A stretch of 22,195 nucleotides of DNA, taken from DATIJC01 sp035479015 (GTDB lineage: Bacteria > Patescibacteriota > Microgenomatia > UBA1400 > UBA12028). The position numbers and the translations under genes are program-made. The stretch covers positions 1 through 22,195 of the forward strand of contig DATIJC010000032.1 of assembly GCA_035479015.1 (NCBI GenBank), read 5' to 3'. Of this stretch, positions 1 through 6,833 are shown in pieces (position 1 is the first letter of the stretch; every line of letters begins with the position of its first letter). The notes beneath the pieces were generated by a model, which did not search any database, was not told where the DNA came from, and saw nothing but the letters and a program-made list of their open reading frames with translations.

Positions 1-324
1 TAATAATTTTTTCCGATGTGTGTCTTCTTTCGTCTGTGGAGCATGAGATAGTTCTACGCCTGCGCGCTTCGCAAGTATTTCCAAACTCTCACCAAAACTC
101 ACGTTTTCATACTTTTGAATAAACGTAAAAATATCGCCGGACTCTCCACATCCAAAACATTTATACCGTCCAAGTTCCGGTGTCACAAAAAAAGAAGGAG
201 TCTTCTCTCCATGAAAAGGGCAAAGTCCGCGGAAATTCTTTCCACTTTTTGTGAGTCGCACGTATTGACCAATGAGATCTATAATGTCGACTCTGTCCTT
301 GATGGTCTCAATATCTGAAGACAT
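1..324 (-). CDS. dnaG: DNA primase DnaG, N-terminal part (runs off the window)
   Basis: Primase makes the RNA primers for DNA replication. The 108 codons inside the window encode the CHC2 zinc-binding domain: C35-P-F-H38 followed by C56-F-G-C59, with the usual GEKTPSF segment between them and a downstream GDIFTFIQ stretch. The rest of the protein (TOPRIM core, helicase-binding domain) lies beyond position 1, so nothing can be said about its length. The start at 324 gives the typical N-terminus for the family (a short helix, then IDLIGQYV). A TATAGT hexamer (minus strand, 331-336) ends 6 nt before the ATG, which suggests a leaderless mRNA. The start codon directly abuts the first possible ATG of the divergent gene on the plus strand. 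Identification is firm. Confidence 0.96.
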   Translation of the reverse strand, partial: MSSDIETIKDRVDIIDLIGQYVRLTKSGKNFRGLCPFHGEKTPSFFVTPELGRYKCFGCGESGDIFTFIQKYENVSFGESLEILAKRAGVELSHAPQTKEDTHRKKLL

Positions 325-2229
325 ATGGCTACTATACCATTCGTAAAATACTCCTCTCCCAACCCCTCCTCTAAATTAGAGGAGGGGCGAAGGGGTGGAG
401 TATATAAAATAGGCATATTTTTTTTGATATTCTGGATAGTTTTTGCACATAACATCAAATCTGTGCATGCTGCTGGTGAATTTACCACCCGGCTGGATAG
501 CCATTATAGTGTGGATGACTCAGGGAAAACTCATGTAACCCAGGATTTTCAATTGCAAAATAACTTGTCTACCGTCTATGCTGCCCAATACGCATTAGAG
601 ATTGGGTCCACACAAGTGGAGAACGTCATTGTTACTAGTAACGGCCAAACGCTGACACCTACTATCGTTCCGCACTCAAATAAAACGAGCGTAAGTTTTC
701 CGTTTAGCGATAAAGTCATCGGAAAAGATCAGATCCGCTCATTCCAAGTGAGCTACGACACAAGAGACGCAGCACAAATTACTGGCAGGATTTTGGAAGT
801 CAACATTCCAAAGTTGGCAAACCCTACTGAGTTTTCTTCCTACACAGTGACGATTGATGTACCTATACATTTTGGAGCACCCACACTAACCCAACCGGAG
901 CAAGCTACGAGTGACGTTTCTGGAACTCATCAACTTGTGCATTTCACCAACGTCGGTCAAACAAATGGGATTAGCGCCATTTTTGGCGATGAACAGATTG
1001 CTAAACTCTCGCTTCATTACAATATTGAAAATCCAAAAAACACGACATCGTTTACTGAGATCGCGATCCCCTCGGATACCAGCACGCAGCGGCTGTACTA
1101 CGAATCTATTGACCCACAACCCGAAATCCTGCGCCAGGACACGGACGGCAACTGGCTTGCCCGTTACACGCTCGCGGGAAATGAAAAAAAGACCATCCTA
1201 GTGGTTGGCTATGCGCTCATTTCAAAACGGGAACAAACTGGAGAAAATCCACCACAACCTCACGATCTGTATTCGCAAAAATACTGGGAAACAACTGATC
1301 CAAAAATCTCCAGCCTCGCTAAGAATTTAAAAGACCCACAAAGCATTTATGACTTTGTTGTAAAAACCCTCACATATGATTACCGGCGAATTGACTCTGC
1401 CAACGCTCGCTATGGCGCACTGGGAGCGCTCTCCAACCCAACAGCCAGCGTATGTATGGAATTTACCGATCTCTTTATTGCTATTGCCAGAAGCGCTGGT
1501 ATCCCTGCTCGTGAAGTGAATGGCTACGCCTATACACAAAACGGTACACTGCGTCCCATCAGTCTAGTGCGTGATGTATTGCATGCTTGGCCAGAATATT
1601 GGGACAGTCAGAAAAAACTATGGATTGCTGTTGATCCAACCTGGGAAAACACGACCGGAGGCATTGATTACTTTCACCATTTTGACTTTAATCACATTGC
1701 GTTTGTCACCCACAGCACCTCTAGCACACTACCTCTAGCAGCGGGTTTGTATAAATTTGGCGACACGGACAGCAAAGACATCGATGTGTCTTTTACAAAT
1801 ACATTACCGCGCCAGGAAGACCATTTTGATATCACCTTTCCTACTCCTCCCACACAACTTCTACGGATTCATCAGCGAGCGACTGTCCGTATCCACAACG
1901 CCTCCTTGCATGCCGTGTACAATACACCTGTAGTTGTGCGGATCTTTGAAGGCGGAGCTGAGACAAACCAAACCACAACACAAGTAACACTTCCTCCCCT
2001 TTCAGATAAAGATCTCGAAGTTGTACTACCGCAAACACGTTTGTTCGCGACTCAACCTCTGCAATTACAAGTTAGTAGTATAGGCAAAACATATACCCAT
2101 GACCTCACTCTCCGATCAGTCGTCACTACCAACCTCCCGCTCATCGCCATTGCCGCGTTGGTGGCAGGAAGTGGTCTCACAATTATCTTCATCGCCTGGC
2201 GTCTACTGGTTCCTCGACGGAAGCGGTAG
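325..2229 (+). CDS. Secreted, membrane-anchored transglutaminase-like protein
   Basis: 634 residues. Domains: a basic N-terminus; a hydrophobic signal segment at about 29-48 ending in a VHA/AG cleavage-like site; a beta-rich region at about 50-310; a transglutaminase/protease core at about 340-460 with the catalytic triad C377 (ASVCMEF), H420 (LHAWPEY) and D437 (AVDPTW); a second beta-rich region; and a C-terminal membrane helix followed by PRRKR. The protein should sit outside the cell, held by the C-terminal helix. Whether it crosslinks, cleaves or only binds is not known. The start is uncertain: ATG 325 touches the dnaG start codon and forces a palindromic repeat (358-400) to be translated as the n-region of the signal peptide. 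No ATG, GTG or TTG exists between the repeat and the hydrophobic segment except a TTG at 424. The 3' end overlaps uvrC. Confidence 0.85.
   Translation: MATIPFVKYSSPNPSSKLEEGRRGGVYKIGIFFLIFWIVFAHNIKSVHAAGEFTTRLDSHYSVDDSGKTHVTQDFQLQNNLSTVYAAQYALEIGSTQVENVIVTSNGQTLTPTIVPHSNKTSVSFPFSDKVIGKDQIRSFQVSYDTRDAAQITGRILEVNIPKLANPTEFSSYTVTIDVPIHFGAPTLTQPEQATSDVSGTHQLVHFTNVGQTNGISAIFGDEQIAKLSLHYNIENPKNTTSFTEIAIPSDTSTQRLYYESIDPQPEILRQDTDGNWLARYTLAGNEKKTILVVGYALISKREQTGENPPQPHDLYSQKYWETTDPKISSLAKNLKDPQSIYDFVVKTLTYDYRRIDSANARYGALGALSNPTASVCMEFTDLFIAIARSAGIPAREVNGYAYTQNGTLRPISLVRDVLHAWPEYWDSQKKLWIAVDPTWENTTGGIDYFHHFDFNHIAFVTHSTSSTLPLAAGLYKFGDTDSKDIDVSFTNTLPRQEDHFDITFPTPPTQLLRIHQRATVRIHNASLHAVYNTPVVVRIFEGGAETNQTTTQVTLPPLSDKDLEVVLPQTRLFATQPLQLQVSSIGKTYTHDLTLRSVVTTNLPLIAIAALVAGSGLTIIFIAWRLLVPRRKR
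331..336 (-). promoter_or_regulatory. -10 hexamer of dnaG
   Basis: TATAGT on the minus strand with exactly 6 nt between it and the dnaG ATG, placing the start codon at about +1. No convincing -35 is seen. It lies within the first codons of the plus-strand gene if that gene starts at 325. Confidence 0.5.
358..400. repeat. Palindromic repeat inside the transglutaminase N-terminus
   Basis: A 12-bp inverted repeat (363-374 against 376-387, core CCCCTCCTCTAA) is flanked by outer complementary C-rich and G-rich arms. It encodes residues about 12-26 of the adjacent protein, between the start codon and the signal segment. It is followed immediately by an A/T-rich TATATAAAAT stretch (401-410). Confidence 0.8.
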
Positions 2230-3487
2230 TGTTTTGTATGTCGGAAAAGCAAAAAATTTAAAAAACCGGTTGTCGCAGTACGCAAAAAAAGAAGATGAGC
2301 GGCCGCAAATCGGTAAACTGCTTTCCCAAATAGATAAAGTTAAAAACCAAATCTTAGAGAGTGAATTGGAAGCTCTCTTAGTAGAAGCGCAGTTGATCCA
2401 ACGATACCAACCACCGTTTAATATCCTACTTAAAGATGACAAATCAAACCTTTATATAGCGATTGGACCAGGAAATTTTCCAAAAGTTTTTACTGCACGA
2501 AAACCAGAAGTCTTACGTACTAGTGAGAAATGGACTACGTTTGGACCATTTCAATCAGGATACAAAGTACGCCAAGTTCTGGAAATTGCACGCAGAATCT
2601 TTAAGTGGTGTGACCTGCCCGCAAATGCTTCGCATCAAGCGATGCAGGCGGGTCACCCATCCAATTTAAAGCCCTGTTTCTACTACCATCTAGGGTTGTG
2701 CTCAGGAGCTTGCGTCGGGAAAATTAAGCCAAGTGAATATAAAGAAATGACTGGAGATTTGAAAAAGTTTTTGCGCGGTAAGACGAGTGAACTGACAAAA
2801 GAATTTAAACAGGAAATCGCCGAATATAGCGAGTCAAAAGCGTTTGAAAAAGCAGCTTTAGTTCGCGACCAACTGGAAGCTCTTGCAACAGTCACATCGC
2901 CAAAATATCGGCTCCGTCCCGATATGACACTGCCAGTGCTAACTACAAAACTGGAAGAAGAAGCGCTGATTTCCCTGCGTGCTATTTTGCGCCAATACAT
3001 CTCATTGCCAGCGGGAGCCGATCTAAAACGCATCGAAGGCTATGACATCAGTAATATTAGCGGCACCAATGCCACTTGCTCCATGGTCACAGCAATCAAT
3101 GGAGAGATGGATCATCGTGAGTACAAACATTTCAGCATCAAAACACTCAACACTCCAAATGATTTTGCCATGCTCAAAGAAGCCCTAACAAGAAGACAAA
3201 ATCATCCCGACTGGGGAATTCCGGAGATTGTGCTAATTGATGGTGGCAAGGGACAATTGCGTAGTGTGATTTCGATTTGGAAGTGGCCATCGGTAGTCGT
3301 ATCTATCGCTAAGCGACCAGATAGATTGATCGTTCCAATGGGCGTATATCCAAAATTAACATACAAAGAAATTGTGTTAACACCTGAAATTGGAGCCTCG
3401 CGTTTGTTGCAAACCATCCGTGACGAATCCCATCGCTTCTCCCGACGTCTTCACCATATCAAACGTGACAAAGAACTACTAAAATAG
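2099..3487 (+). CDS. uvrC: UvrABC excinuclease subunit C, short form without HhH domain
   Basis: UvrC makes the dual incisions in nucleotide excision repair. Visible in order: GIY-YIG nuclease (PGVYW at about 33, LYVGKAKNLKNRL, and an LLVEAQLIQRYQPPFN segment); four cysteines C171, C193, C201 and C205, matching the Fe-S ligands of characterised UvrC in the C-x7-C-x3-C part; a UVR motif (FEKAALVRDQLEAL); and the RNase H-like nuclease (EGYDISN, LIDGGKGQ). The protein ends just after the RDESHRF segment at 462 residues, while the family is usually about 600 and ends in helix-hairpin-helix repeats, so the HhH part is missing. The start is uncertain: ATG 2099, TTG 2150 or GTG 2171 all work. Every choice overlaps the transglutaminase gene, by 131, 80 or 59 nt. 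Confidence 0.93.
   Translation: MTSLSDQSSLPTSRSSPLPRWWQEVVSQLSSSPGVYWFLDGSGSVLYVGKAKNLKNRLSQYAKKEDERPQIGKLLSQIDKVKNQILESELEALLVEAQLIQRYQPPFNILLKDDKSNLYIAIGPGNFPKVFTARKPEVLRTSEKWTTFGPFQSGYKVRQVLEIARRIFKWCDLPANASHQAMQAGHPSNLKPCFYYHLGLCSGACVGKIKPSEYKEMTGDLKKFLRGKTSELTKEFKQEIAEYSESKAFEKAALVRDQLEALATVTSPKYRLRPDMTLPVLTTKLEEEALISLRAILRQYISLPAGADLKRIEGYDISNISGTNATCSMVTAINGEMDHREYKHFSIKTLNTPNDFAMLKEALTRRQNHPDWGIPEIVLIDGGKGQLRSVISIWKWPSVVVSIAKRPDRLIVPMGVYPKLTYKEIVLTPEIGASRLLQTIRDESHRFSRRLHHIKRDKELLK
2611..2655. repeat. 45-nt palindromic element inside uvrC
   Basis: Ends TGACCTGCCCGC (2611-2622) and GCAGGCGGGTCA (2644-2655) are complementary over 12 positions apart from two that form G-U pairs in RNA. 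A second copy of the same length with conserved ends and a different middle lies at 17021-17065. This copy is in frame and encodes the extra residues between the first and second Fe-S cysteines of UvrC. Confidence 0.85.
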
Positions 3488-3507
3488 TAGTCTTCACACC
3501 CAACCAT

Positions 3508-3535
3508 TGTTAATAATTCTCATCAATTATAGAAT
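3508..3535 (+). promoter_or_regulatory. Possible promoter of the kinase-like gene
   Basis: TTGTTA (3508-3513), a 16-nt spacer, then TAGAAT (3530-3535). The hexamer ends 5 nt before ATG 3541, fitting a leaderless start. The only SD-like run (GAGGA) touches the ATG and is too close to work as one. Confidence 0.4.
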
Positions 3536-3540
3536 GAGGA

Positions 3541-4266
3541 ATGGAACATGACGCGCCTATTTATTGGCAAAATATAATTGATTCAGCGAATGATAAAACA
3601 TTAAAAGAAGAAAACCACTCAATCCTCGGTCTTCAGTTTCCTGAAATTTTTCCTGAGCTTGTGGTTCCTCATAATTGGCAAGAACATGAACAATACTACG
3701 GAAATCTATCCAATCATTTTCCTGTACGGAAAATTAGAGGATTCACGTGGGAACAACATAAGAGTGTTTCTATCAATGATCCACATCTTCATCTTTCAAT
3801 TTGCATCACTGCAATAGAACAAATGATGGAACTCGCAAGACATGGATTAATTATTGGAGACAGAAATTCTGGAAACTTTATTCTTGAAGAAATGAGCAGT
3901 GGGAATGTAGTTTCAGGAAAATCTAAATTTCGGTTAATTCAGGTTGACCTCTCTCATGCTTACGACGTAGCTAATGGTGAATGGAGACTCAATAAACAGA
4001 CTTGGTATCCAAAGCGACATCTAGATTTGAGCAAATTCTCTGATCACTCAAAAGAACTACTTTTTGATGAAATAAAAACAATTCTCTCCAGCTTGCGTTA
4101 TTATTTATTTTCGCTTCCCAGTAGAAAACGACCAAGCTCGTATAATAGGATCACCGAAAAAATCGACACTTGGATTAAATTTGGGAAGGATTATTTTACT
4201 AAAGATCCAAATTTCATTGATGATGTCTTAACTGAACTGCAACAATATCAAAGTTCTGATTTCTAA
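3541..4266 (+). CDS. Protein-kinase-fold C-lobe protein, N-lobe absent
   Basis: 241 residues, no full family match recognised. The middle reads like the catalytic part of a kinase or aminoglycoside-phosphotransferase-type C-lobe: a hinge-like FPVRKIRGF (60-68), a helix, then HGLIIGDRNSGNFIL, where D107 and N112 have the D-x4-N spacing of the catalytic loop, and VDLSHAYD with D136 at the DFG-like position. A long helical tail follows. Only about 60 residues precede the hinge, and there is no glycine-rich loop and no obvious VAVK lysine, so the ATP-binding N-lobe is missing or extremely reduced. uvrC ends 53 nt upstream, leaving no room for a lost 5' part. It could be an inactive or binding-only relative. 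Substrate unknown. Confidence 0.6.
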   Translation: MEHDAPIYWQNIIDSANDKTLKEENHSILGLQFPEIFPELVVPHNWQEHEQYYGNLSNHFPVRKIRGFTWEQHKSVSINDPHLHLSICITAIEQMMELARHGLIIGDRNSGNFILEEMSSGNVVSGKSKFRLIQVDLSHAYDVANGEWRLNKQTWYPKRHLDLSKFSDHSKELLFDEIKTILSSLRYYLFSLPSRKRPSSYNRITEKIDTWIKFGKDYFTKDPNFIDDVLTELQQYQSSDF

Positions 4267-4269
4267 ATT

Positions 4270-4674
4270 ATGCGGGGAATTATCCGTCACTGGTTTTTGT
4301 ATGTGGGAGCACTATTTGTCATGGATCAATTGTTTGATTTCGTGACTATCTCATCTACTGCCGTGTTATTTGTTGCCGGCAGCGCCTTTTTTCTGCTCAA
4401 TACCATTGGTAAACCGTTTTTGAAAATTTTGTGGCTGCCAATCAATATTATTACATTAGGTCTTTTCTCGTGGGTGCTCAATATTATCGTCGTGCTCATC
4501 GTACTGGCACTGGTTCCTGGGTTTTCACTCAACCCGTTTCATTTTCCGGCGATTGAAATTGGGAAGATCCTTATTCCGGCAATAAAACTCACACAATTTT
4601 GGACCTACTTTGCATTCTCTTTTATGCTCTCCTGGTTCGTGGCGTTTTTGGGTTGGCTGCTGGTGGGAGAATGA
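4270..4674 (+). CDS. YvlD / phage-holin-family (4TM) membrane protein
   Basis: 134 residues with about four membrane helices (roughly 4-22, 28-50, 55-80 and 108-130). The segment KPFLKILWLPINIITLGLF and the following hydrophobic VLNIIVVLIVLALV stretch are the signature of the PF04020 (phage holin superfamily IV / YvlD) proteins. These are common chromosomal inner-membrane proteins in bacteria with no settled function. The family name does not imply a prophage here, and no phage genes surround it. It follows the kinase-like gene by 3 nt, so the two are probably cotranscribed. Confidence 0.82.
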   Translation: MRGIIRHWFLYVGALFVMDQLFDFVTISSTAVLFVAGSAFFLLNTIGKPFLKILWLPINIITLGLFSWVLNIIVVLIVLALVPGFSLNPFHFPAIEIGKILIPAIKLTQFWTYFAFSFMLSWFVAFLGWLLVGE

Positions 4675-4692
4675 GTTGGGGAGCATGGGAGC

Positions 4693-4698
4693 GTATAA
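4693..4698 (+). promoter_or_regulatory. -10 hexamer (TATAAT) of the next gene
   Basis: Perfect TATAAT with 7 nt between it and ATG 4706. This supports 4706 as the start rather than the upstream ATGs at 4610 or 4685, and points to a leaderless mRNA. Confidence 0.5.
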
Positions 4699-4705
4699 TC
4701 TAGTC

Positions 4706-5629
4706 ATGTCTAAAGTCAACTCACAGTACGGGTTCGTGCCCATCGCACTCCTTGCCGTCCTAGTTTTTATCAGTGTGTTATTTGGATCCCTTATCATTGT
4801 TTCCAAAGAAGAGACACAGAAGCAAGAACAGAGCGTATCCAAAATCTCTCTTTCACCGCTTCCAAACGAGACTCCCATTCTGTCAGTGAATCCGACAGCT
4901 TCGCCACGAATATTTAGGGCCACCGCAAAGCCTACACCGAAACCTACCATTCGCCCTACGCCACGACCCACACCAACTCCAACTCTACTTGGCAATCTCG
5001 AGATAACGAAAGTGACTATCCAAAAACCAGGAGATTCTGTAGCATTCATTCCTGGTTCTGACGGAATGAATAATTGGCAGCGCTTGGCCAAAGGCAAGAC
5101 GTACACACTATATGCTTTGTTCCAGAACACTGGCGGTGGGACATCAAAAACTACTACATTTAGTGCTTCGAGCAATGGGAGTACATTTCAATCAGGCTCT
5201 ATTCCTTCTTTATCATCTCAACAAACATTTCCTGCATATATTTCGCTGCCATCTACCACCGGTAATTATTCTTTTAAGTTGACAGCGTCTGGAAGCACTG
5301 ACACCTACAGTTTCACATATCAAATTTTACGAGATTACACAGGGCCTACGATGAGTTTCGATGTCTATCGGGAATATACTCCACAGGGTACATGCGTCAC
5401 TTTCGAGCCCAATGACAACTTTGATGGTGTATATGACATGCATTACGAAGCGAGCCTAGATGGTGAAGCATTTGCAAATATCTTGTATCGCCCAGATCCG
5501 TCTTTGGAACCAAAGAACAAACGCTGCATTGAAGGCACGAGCGGAGAGCACGCATATGCAGTGAAAGCTACCGACAGCGATGGAAATGCAACTACCTCGA
5601 CTAGAACATTTCAAATGCTTCCGTTTTAA
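4706..5629 (+). CDS. Membrane-anchored protein with Pro/Thr-rich linker and beta-sandwich-like ectodomain
   Basis: 307 residues from ATG 4706. One N-terminal membrane helix (about 10-30, FVPIALLAVLVFISVLF), a polar stalk, then a spacer of TP/KPTP-type repeats (about 70-93), then a Ser/Thr/Gly-rich ectodomain. The first half of the ectodomain (ITKVTIQKPGD to SFTYQIL) looks like a CARDB/Ig-like beta sandwich. The second half carries two cysteines (TCVTF and KRCIEG) that could pair outside the cell. No enzyme motif is seen, so a structural or adhesive surface role is a guess. The start was chosen for the TATAAT just upstream and for leaving a short basic-polar N-terminus before the helix. Its stop codon abuts the ddl stop codon with no gap (convergent genes). 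Confidence 0.7.
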   Translation: MSKVNSQYGFVPIALLAVLVFISVLFGSLIIVSKEETQKQEQSVSKISLSPLPNETPILSVNPTASPRIFRATAKPTPKPTIRPTPRPTPTPTLLGNLEITKVTIQKPGDSVAFIPGSDGMNNWQRLAKGKTYTLYALFQNTGGGTSKTTTFSASSNGSTFQSGSIPSLSSQQTFPAYISLPSTTGNYSFKLTASGSTDTYSFTYQILRDYTGPTMSFDVYREYTPQGTCVTFEPNDNFDGVYDMHYEASLDGEAFANILYRPDPSLEPKNKRCIEGTSGEHAYAVKATDSDGNATTSTRTFQMLPF

Positions 5630-6751
5630 CTATTTGATGATACTTGTTTGGATTGACGAAATGCGGCCCTTTTTATCCGCTTGCCGTTTGAGCGCGATTT
5701 CTACCAACCGGTCAATTAGTTGTGGATATGGCACGCCGCTGGCTTCCCACAGATAGAATGACATGCTGCCCGGAATTGTATTCAACTCATTTATCCAAAA
5801 TTCACCTGTTTCTGGTTTAGTAATGAAGTCCACACGGATCACGCCGCTGATATCACACATAACAGCTGCATTGATAGCAGCGTCCTGCAACTTCTTGGCA
5901 AAACTCTGCGGTATTGGTGCGGGAATCCTGCGGGAAAGCGACGCCATACCAGAGGATTTTTTGCTTCCGCCCCGCTCATATTTATCTGCATAGGAGAGGA
6001 TCTCACCGCTAGAAAGTGGCTCTTCTGGCACACTTGCCTCATAATCTTCGTAACCTAAGACTGAGACATTGATCTCTTTCATCCTTTCGACACCCTGCTC
6101 CACGAGCACTCGTGAATCAAATGAAAGAGCAACTTTGATAGCCTCGACCAATTCTTTTTCATTCTTTGCTTTGGAGATTCCTACAGATGATCCAAGGTTG
6201 GCAGGTTTGACGAACAGTGGAAATTTCAATAACTTGTGTCCCGTCTGCTTGGGGTCGAGCAGTTCGCTAATGACGGCTTTCTCGCCATACTTCTCCCAGA
6301 TTCCTTTGGTAAACCACTGAAAGTTCACTACTGGAATATCACTAGCCTCTAAAACCTTCTTCGTTATGATCTTGTCCATCCCTACTGCCGACCCAACCAC
6401 CCCAGGTCCTTGGTATGGGATATTTGCCAACTCAAGCAGGCCTTGGACTGTGCCGTCTTCGCCCAAGGTTCCATGGCAACATATAATTGCTAGATCAATG
6501 TCATTCTTGCCTGGTTGCACAGAGAACTCAAAACGTTCAAAACCTTTCGGATCTTCAAAATTCTGATGACTGAAATCTGATAACTGAAGACTGTTTTTCG
6601 TCCACCACTTGCCTGTTTTATCGACATAGAGTGGGATGATCTCGTACTTTTCCCTATCGGCATTTTTAACAAGCTGGCACCCCGTAATTATGCTCACCTC
6701 ATGTTCTACCGACCGGCTGCCAAAGATCACACCCAAGCGAAGTTTACTCAT
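5630..6751 (-). CDS. ddl: D-alanine--D-alanine ligase
   Basis: ATP-grasp enzyme joining two D-Ala for peptidoglycan precursors, cytoplasmic. 373 residues from ATG 6751. Motifs: SVEHEVS (14-20) at the D-Ala site, CCHGTLGEDGTVQG, GSAVGMDK, the ATP-grasp loop KPANLGSSVG, GVIRVDF, and the metal/phosphate motif NELNTIPGS. All expected residues are present. It is somewhat longer than the usual 300-360, partly because of extra sequence around SLQLSDFSHQ, which is encoded by a heptanucleotide tandem repeat. An in-frame ATG at 6769 is also possible, but 6751 gives the usual family N-terminus (SKLRLGVIFG) and sits 8 nt from a TAGAAT hexamer. Presence of ddl means the cell makes its own murein precursors, at least in part. 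Confidence 0.95.
   Translation of the reverse strand: MSKLRLGVIFGSRSVEHEVSIITGCQLVKNADREKYEIIPLYVDKTGKWWTKNSLQLSDFSHQNFEDPKGFERFEFSVQPGKNDIDLAIICCHGTLGEDGTVQGLLELANIPYQGPGVVGSAVGMDKIITKKVLEASDIPVVNFQWFTKGIWEKYGEKAVISELLDPKQTGHKLLKFPLFVKPANLGSSVGISKAKNEKELVEAIKVALSFDSRVLVEQGVERMKEINVSVLGYEDYEASVPEEPLSSGEILSYADKYERGGSKKSSGMASLSRRIPAPIPQSFAKKLQDAAINAAVMCDISGVIRVDFITKPETGEFWINELNTIPGSMSFYLWEASGVPYPQLIDRLVEIALKRQADKKGRISSIQTSIIK
6564..6593. repeat. Heptanucleotide tandem repeat inside ddl
   Basis: About 4.3 units of 7 nt on the plus strand (TGATGAC, TGAAATC, TGATAAC, TGAAGAC, TG). The units agree at TGA and mostly at the last base C. The tract is in a variable part of ddl and stays open in the ddl frame. 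Confidence 0.7.
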
Positions 6752-6759
6752 AGGAACCC

Positions 6760-6788
6760 ATTCTAGCATGTGGTATAATTCTTGTCCT
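6760..6788 (-). promoter_or_regulatory. Promoter of ddl
   Basis: On the minus strand AGGACA (6788-6783), a 17-nt spacer, then TAGAAT (6765-6760), ending 8 nt before the ddl ATG. It overlaps the typA promoter on the other strand, so RNA polymerase can probably occupy only one of the two at a time. Confidence 0.5.
6771..6779 (+). promoter_or_regulatory. Extended -10 promoter of typA
   Basis: TGGTATAAT matches the extended -10 form TGnTATAAT. Transcription from it would give a leader of about 48 nt before typA. The leader contains TATAAC (6788-6793) and GTTATA (6801-6806) as an inverted repeat, and TATAACTC twice at 15-nt spacing. Confidence 0.55.
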
Positions 6789-6833
6789 ATAACTCTCGGG
6801 GTTATAACTCATTTTTCCTCATCTAGGAATCTT

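Noticed and set aside
4270..4674. Prophage indicated by a holin-family gene
   Set aside because: The PF04020 family is mostly chromosomal and no phage structural, lysis or integration gene lies nearby.
4525..5175. A 216-codon minus-strand open frame across the holin-family and membrane-protein genes
   Set aside because: It is antisense to two well-supported genes. Its Gly/Val/Arg-rich middle is simply the complement of the Pro/Thr-repeat linker, and no domain is seen.
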